Assembly (NCBI GenBank): GCA_902774995.1
Contig: CACYKR010000006.1
Coordinates: 1-43,317 of the forward strand
Length of the DNA: 43,317 nucleotides
Direction: 5' to 3'
Source: an uncultured Bacteroidales bacterium
GTDB taxonomy: Bacteria; Bacteroidota; Bacteroidia; Bacteroidales; Paludibacteraceae
Part shown: positions 39,981 through 43,317 of the stretch, in pieces
How positions within the stretch are numbered: the stretch's first letter is position 1
Layout of the letters: the number at the start of each line of letters is the position of its first letter
Notes under the pieces: model-generated
What the model was told of the DNA's origin: nothing
The model's database searches: none
Seen by the model: only the letters and a program-made list of their open reading frames with translations
Translations under genes and position numbers: made by a program

Positions 39981-40856
39981 ATGCACATCCGAATTATCTC
40001 ACCGTCCGGGGCGATAGACCCGCTTTATATCGACCAAGCCGCTGCACGCCTGCGCGCGTGGGGATTTAAGGTTAGCGAGGGTGCGCACGCGCGTGATGCG
40101 TGGGGACGCTTCGCCGGTACGGACGACGACCGCCTCGCCGACCTCGCGGAGGCGATGGCCGACCCCGAGGTGGATCTCGTCCTCTGCAGCCGCGGCGGAT
40201 ACGGACTGCAACGTATCATCGACCGTGTACCGCCTGTTACCAAACCGGTTCTCGGCTTCAGTGATATCACCGCCTTGCACCAGGCGGCGGGGCTGACCGC
40301 GCAACCTACGCTTCATGGCATCATGTGCAAGCACATAGCTACCCTCCCGGAGGACAGCGAACCGCTCCTCGCCTTGCGCCGGGCGCTCGCCGGCGAGACA
40401 CTCAGCTACCGCTGGGAGAACCACCCTCTCAACCGGCCCGGTGATGTCTCCGCACCCCTTGTCGGCGGCAACCTCTCCGTCCTCTACGGCCTTCAAGGCA
40501 CACCATTCTCCCTCCCTTGTGTGGTGAAGAGGGGTGGGGATTCTCCTGTCCTTTTGATTGAGGACATCGCGGAGCGGCATTACCATATCGACCGGATGAT
40601 GCGTAACCTGCGTCTCTCCGGCGTGCTGGCGAACATCTCCGGACTTATCGTCGGCCAGTTCTCCGACTGCGAGGACGACCCCTCGATGCACGCTTCAGTC
40701 TATGAGACAATAAAAGAGGCAGTCGCGGATTACGACTACCCCTTGGTCTTCAACGCCCCTGTCGGGCATGTGGAGCATAACCTCCCCTTATGGCTTCACG
40801 GCCATACGTCCGTCCACTGCGGCGCGGATGGTGTCCTGCTCACGAACAGCCTCTAA
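39981..40856 (+). CDS. LD-carboxypeptidase (S66 family)
   Basis: A 291-residue serine peptidase that removes the terminal D-alanine from tetrapeptides during peptidoglycan recycling. IRIISPSGAI near 3, LVLCSRGGYGLQRII near 69-83, GFSDITALHQAAGL near 95 (nucleophile loop), and GGNLSVLYGLQGTPF near 162 are family motifs; the C-terminal GHVEHNLPLWLHG near 264 carries the His. Residues about 174-190 (LPCVVKRGGDSP) are encoded by a repeat (40500-40548), in a loop before LLIEDIAE. The 3' end overlaps the opposite-strand 5'-nucleotidase gene by 69 bases. Confidence 0.85.
   Translation: MHIRIISPSGAIDPLYIDQAAARLRAWGFKVSEGAHARDAWGRFAGTDDDRLADLAEAMADPEVDLVLCSRGGYGLQRIIDRVPPVTKPVLGFSDITALHQAAGLTAQPTLHGIMCKHIATLPEDSEPLLALRRALAGETLSYRWENHPLNRPGDVSAPLVGGNLSVLYGLQGTPFSLPCVVKRGGDSPVLLIEDIAERHYHIDRMMRNLRLSGVLANISGLIVGQFSDCEDDPSMHASVYETIKEAVADYDYPLVFNAPVGHVEHNLPLWLHGHTSVHCGADGVLLTNSL
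40500..40548. repeat. in-frame C/G-rich repeat inside the LD-carboxypeptidase gene
   Basis: CTCCCTCCCTTGTGTGGTG followed by AAGAGGGGTGGGGATTCTCC resembles the C/G-rich palindromic family, with weaker pairing. Confidence 0.5.
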
Positions 40857-41534
40857 ATACAGATCGCGGATAAGCAGCTCGCTGTCCCAATACTCCGTGT
40901 ACCGCGCCAGTGCGTCCATGTGGTCCGCTCCGCCGGCCAGGTAATCGCTTGTCGCTACGGTGTAAAGCCCTTTCGGGTCCGCCGCCTTGCCGCCGATGGT
41001 GACAGCCACGGCCTTCCCTCCGTCCTTCGTACATTCCTTGACCCGCATTCCCGCTACGCCTTGTCCGCCATAGACGGTGAACGACTCGCACAGGTCAATC
41101 ACGTCCTCGCCTTTGAGGGTCAGCACGACCAGCTTGTTGTCAAACGGCATGAGTTCGAATACGTTTCCCCGGGTAATCGGTCCGGCGGGCCACGGGCAAC
41201 GCATGCCGCCCATGTTCACGATAGCTATATCCACTTTCCCCGGATACACTTGCTTCGCCGCCTCCCACAGGGCGTCGCTTGCCCAGTTCAGCATCGGGCA
41301 CTCCGGTGTACCCAGCCAGAGCGGCTCCGGCGCGTAGCCTAACTGCTCGCTCATCTCTTTCTCCATGTCGGCTTTGACGGGCGCCAGATAAGCCAGATAG
41401 GCGCTGTCCTGGATGCTGTCAGCAGCCTCGTTGACGGCAATAGCCTCCGTCGTGCATCCGGTCACCTGTACGCTCTGATGACCGCAGGCGGAGAGGAAAA
41501 CTGCCAATAAGAAGAAATATACTATTTGTTTCAT
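40788..41534 (-). CDS. lipoprotein with 5'-nucleotidase C-terminal domain
   Basis: 248 residues from the ATG at 41534 (MKQIVYFFLLAVFLSAC, lipobox Cys near 17); codons further upstream fall in the promoter. The chain contains only the substrate-binding 5'_nucleotid_C domain: NWASDALWEAAKQ near 78, VDIAIVNMGGMRCPWPAGPIT near 98 (in part), GNVFELMPFDNKLVVLTLKG near 120, and VATSDYLAGGADHM near 192. No metal-binding catalytic motifs are present. The matching catalytic half is at 10873-11697. Its tail overlaps ldcA in convergent orientation. Confidence 0.85.
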   Translation of the reverse strand: MKQIVYFFLLAVFLSACGHQSVQVTGCTTEAIAVNEAADSIQDSAYLAYLAPVKADMEKEMSEQLGYAPEPLWLGTPECPMLNWASDALWEAAKQVYPGKVDIAIVNMGGMRCPWPAGPITRGNVFELMPFDNKLVVLTLKGEDVIDLCESFTVYGGQGVAGMRVKECTKDGGKAVAVTIGGKAADPKGLYTVATSDYLAGGADHMDALARYTEYWDSELLIRDLYLEAVREQDTIRAAVDGRMAVKP

Positions 41535-41556
41535 ATATGTATAGTAAATGACGATG

Positions 41557-41588
41557 CAAAGGTACTGCATTTTTTTGATATATGCAAG
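41557..41588 (-). promoter_or_regulatory. Bacteroidetes promoter of the 5'-nucleotidase C-domain gene
   Basis: On the minus strand CTTG (41588-41585), 20 bases, TACCTTTG (41564-41557). Confidence 0.75.
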
Positions 41589-41615
41589 AGAAAAAGGAAA
41601 AAATCGTACGGCAGA

Positions 41616-41647
41616 CTTGCATATATGCGATTTTTGTAGTACCTTTG
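41616..41647 (+). promoter_or_regulatory. Bacteroidetes promoter of the MATE gene
   Basis: CTTG (41616-41619), 20 bases, TACCTTTG (41640-41647). It diverges from the promoter at 41557-41588 with only 27 bases between their -33 ends. Confidence 0.75.
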
Positions 41648-41662
41648 CAGTCTGTTTGCCTT

Positions 41663-43072
41663 ATGGATTATACTTTTCGTGAGATATTACCCTATTACAA
41701 ACGCAACCTGAAGGTGGCGTTTCCGGTGATGCTGACCCAACTCGGGGCGGCGCTGGTAGGGCTTTTTGACTCGATTATGGTAGGGCATTACAGTACGGCG
41801 GATTTGGCGGCGGTGAGTTTCTCCAACGCGATTTTCTTTACCGTGATGGTTTTTGCGATGGGTGCCGTGATGGGTGTCACGCCGCTGGTGGGGCACGTCC
41901 ACGGACGGCTGGAGAAACTGCTCCAGACCGGCACCACGGAGGAGGAGATAGCACATAAGCAGGAGCAGATAGCCTCGTATCTCATCAACGGTTTGGTCTT
42001 CACGGGGATCATGTGCCTCTGCTCGCTGGCGTTGCTGGCTCCCTGTATCCCTTATCTGGACGCTTTCGGCCAGGAGCCGGAGGTCGTAGCCTGCGCACGG
42101 CCGTACTATACCCTCATCGTGCTCTCCATCGTGCCGTTCATGCTGTTCTGTTTCTTCAAACAGTTCCTCGAGGGCTTGGGCAATACCTGGGTGGCGATGG
42201 TCATCACCATCGGCTGCAACCTCCTTAATATAGGTCTCAACTGGGTTTTTATCTTCGGCCACTGTGGCTTCGACCCGATGGGAGCCGAGGGAGCAGGGTG
42301 GGCTACCCTCATCGCCCGCTCGCTAATGCCGCTCTGTTTTCTGGCGGCGATGGTTGTCAAAGCCGGCTGGCGGCGGTATCTGGAGACGCTGCGGGGATGG
42401 ATGATCACGCGGCGCGAGGTGGAGCACCTGCTGGCTATCGGTGCACCGATAGGCTTGCAGTCGTTTGCCGAGGCCTTCCTCTTCACCGCCTCGTTTATCA
42501 TCATCGGCTGGATTAGCAAGGAGGCACTGGCGGCGCACCATATAGCCAACCAGATGGCGGATCTCACTTTCATGCTCGCTCAGGGTATCGGTGCCGCTAC
42601 GACAATCCGTGTCTCCCACCAGCTCGGCAAGGGCGATCTGCACGCCGTCTGGATGGCGAGCCGGGCGTCAGTGCACCTCTGCCTGTTGATGAACACCATC
42701 GGGGCAGCTATCATGATCTTCGGAAGAAACTATATCCCTTATATCTTCACCTCCGACCCGGAGGTCATTCCTATCGCCTCTTCGCTGCTCGTCATCGCCG
42801 GCACGTTCCAGTACGCCGACGGCTTGCAGTGTATCGGTGCAGCCATGCTCCGCGGTATCCAGGACGTACGGGTGCCGATGCGGATAGCGCTGATTGCCTA
42901 TATAGGTATAGCCCTGCCCTTAGGGCTCGTACTCACTTTCCCTGCCGGGATGGGCGCTGAAGGAATGTGGCTGGCGTTTGTGATTGCGCTGGCTATCCCC
43001 GCCGTCCTCTTCCATGTACGTTTCAATAGAAGAATGAAAAAAATGAGTAAATATGAAAATGACCCAATGTGA
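41663..43072 (+). CDS. MATE family multidrug efflux transporter
   Basis: 469 residues from the ATG at 41663; the longer frame starts upstream of the promoter. About twelve membrane helices are visible, in two related halves: KVAFPVMLTQLGAALVGLFDSIMVG near 17 and EHLLAIGAPIGLQSFAEAFLFT near 254 are the equivalent first helices, both with the P-x-x-x-x-Q pattern of the family. It exports cationic compounds using a sodium or proton gradient. It overlaps pepD by 20 bases. Confidence 0.92.
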   Translation: MDYTFREILPYYKRNLKVAFPVMLTQLGAALVGLFDSIMVGHYSTADLAAVSFSNAIFFTVMVFAMGAVMGVTPLVGHVHGRLEKLLQTGTTEEEIAHKQEQIASYLINGLVFTGIMCLCSLALLAPCIPYLDAFGQEPEVVACARPYYTLIVLSIVPFMLFCFFKQFLEGLGNTWVAMVITIGCNLLNIGLNWVFIFGHCGFDPMGAEGAGWATLIARSLMPLCFLAAMVVKAGWRRYLETLRGWMITRREVEHLLAIGAPIGLQSFAEAFLFTASFIIIGWISKEALAAHHIANQMADLTFMLAQGIGAATTIRVSHQLGKGDLHAVWMASRASVHLCLLMNTIGAAIMIFGRNYIPYIFTSDPEVIPIASSLLVIAGTFQYADGLQCIGAAMLRGIQDVRVPMRIALIAYIGIALPLGLVLTFPAGMGAEGMWLAFVIALAIPAVLFHVRFNRRMKKMSKYENDPM

Positions 43073-43317
43073 AAATGTATTTGAGATTTTCTCTCAAATA
43101 TGCAAAGTACCCCGTCCTTCCAAACACGAGGAGAAGATCAGCCGCTGGCTGCAGGACTTCGCTGCGGCTCACGGTATCGAGTGTGTCGCCGACGAGGCGA
43201 TGAACGTCATCATGCGCGTGCCCGCTACCCCGGGTTACGAAGACCATGAAGGCGTGATTCTCCAGGCGCACATGGACATGGTAGCCGAGAAAGACGGTAA
43301 CGTAGAGCATGATTTCC
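43053..43317 (+). CDS. pepD: aminoacyl-histidine dipeptidase (M20), N-terminal part, cut by window edge
   Basis: The frame from the ATG at 43053 (or 43059) is open to the window end for 88 codons. It reads VFEIFSQICKVPRPSKHEEK, then WLQDFAAAHGI, and VILQAHMDMVAEK, the first metal-binding His-x-Asp of M20 metallopeptidases. PepD cleaves beta-alanyl-histidine and other dipeptides. The frame continues beyond the edge, where the rest of the roughly 480-residue protein is expected. Confidence 0.85.
   Translation, partial: MKMTQCENVFEIFSQICKVPRPSKHEEKISRWLQDFAAAHGIECVADEAMNVIMRVPATPGYEDHEGVILQAHMDMVAEKDGNVEHDF

Overview
The window looks like two unrelated pieces of DNA joined inside one reading frame near position 4100. 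Positions 1 to about 4,100 read as a Bacillota (Firmicutes) genome: genes have Shine-Dalgarno sites (GGAGG/AGGAG), the one clear promoter has a TATAAT box, and the genes are kbl-tdh (threonine to glycine), a run of small conserved proteins (DUF1801, DUF2200, a zinc ribbon, a small membrane protein) and the C-terminal third of an L-asparaginase. From about 4,100 to the end the DNA is typical Bacteroidales: promoters match TTTG/TTG - 19 or 20 bases - TAnnTTTG, Shine-Dalgarno sites are largely absent, and the genes (DUF4271, NfnA-NfnB fusion, serine palmitoyltransferase, OstA-like protein, paired periplasmic prolyl isomerases, 5'-nucleotidase halves) have Bacteroidales homologues. The junction falls in a short word (Cys-Gly-His-Tyr-Lys-Gly) belonging to TrmD on one side and, in part, to asparaginase on the other. 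This is the signature of a metagenome assembly chimera rather than a real fusion.

Layout. 1-60: probable 5' end of a group II (IIC-like) intron just after the kbl terminator, reading off the left edge. 118-3,719: Bacillota genes, all minus. 3,783-4,442: asparaginase/TrmD chimera. 4,521-10,745: a long minus-strand Bacteroidales cluster from the acpP promoter: acpP, fabF, a winged-helix protein, asd, U32 peptidase, DUF4271, hemD, rnpA, yidD, trmD. 10,873-15,434: an abundant-looking TPR/OmpA-like lipoprotein, a small membrane protein, mutL and the N-terminal half of a 5'-nucleotidase. 15,677-17,721: an unrecognised conserved-looking protein and a PEGA-domain secreted protein. 17,786-18,101: a promoter-to-terminator segment with no convincing gene but many strong hairpins, a candidate structured RNA. 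18,446-26,769 (plus): lipoprotein, SRPBCC protein, psd, deoC, nfnAB fusion, PBP4, birA, rfbB. 26,814-36,779 (minus): AraC regulator, rpsT, tRNA-Glu, glycosyltransferase, radical SAM protein, dnaG, outer-membrane protein, OstA/LptA-like protein, SurA-like and a second prolyl-isomerase-like lipoprotein. 36,979-40,856 (plus): mdh, serine palmitoyltransferase, SDR reductase, LD-carboxypeptidase. 40,788-43,317: C-terminal half of a 5'-nucleotidase (minus), then MATE exporter and the start of pepD (plus).

The Bacteroidales part is mostly housekeeping: fatty acid and phospholipid synthesis (acpP, fabF, psd), sphingolipid entry (spt and SDR), outer-membrane assembly (OstA-like, SurA-like), cell wall turnover (PBP4, LdcA), DNA replication and repair (dnaG, mutL), translation (rpsT, tRNA-Glu, rnpA, trmD). 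Its most unusual property is a set of short repetitive spacer sequences that fill many intergenic gaps and also appear, in frame, inside at least six proteins, sometimes exactly at domain boundaries.
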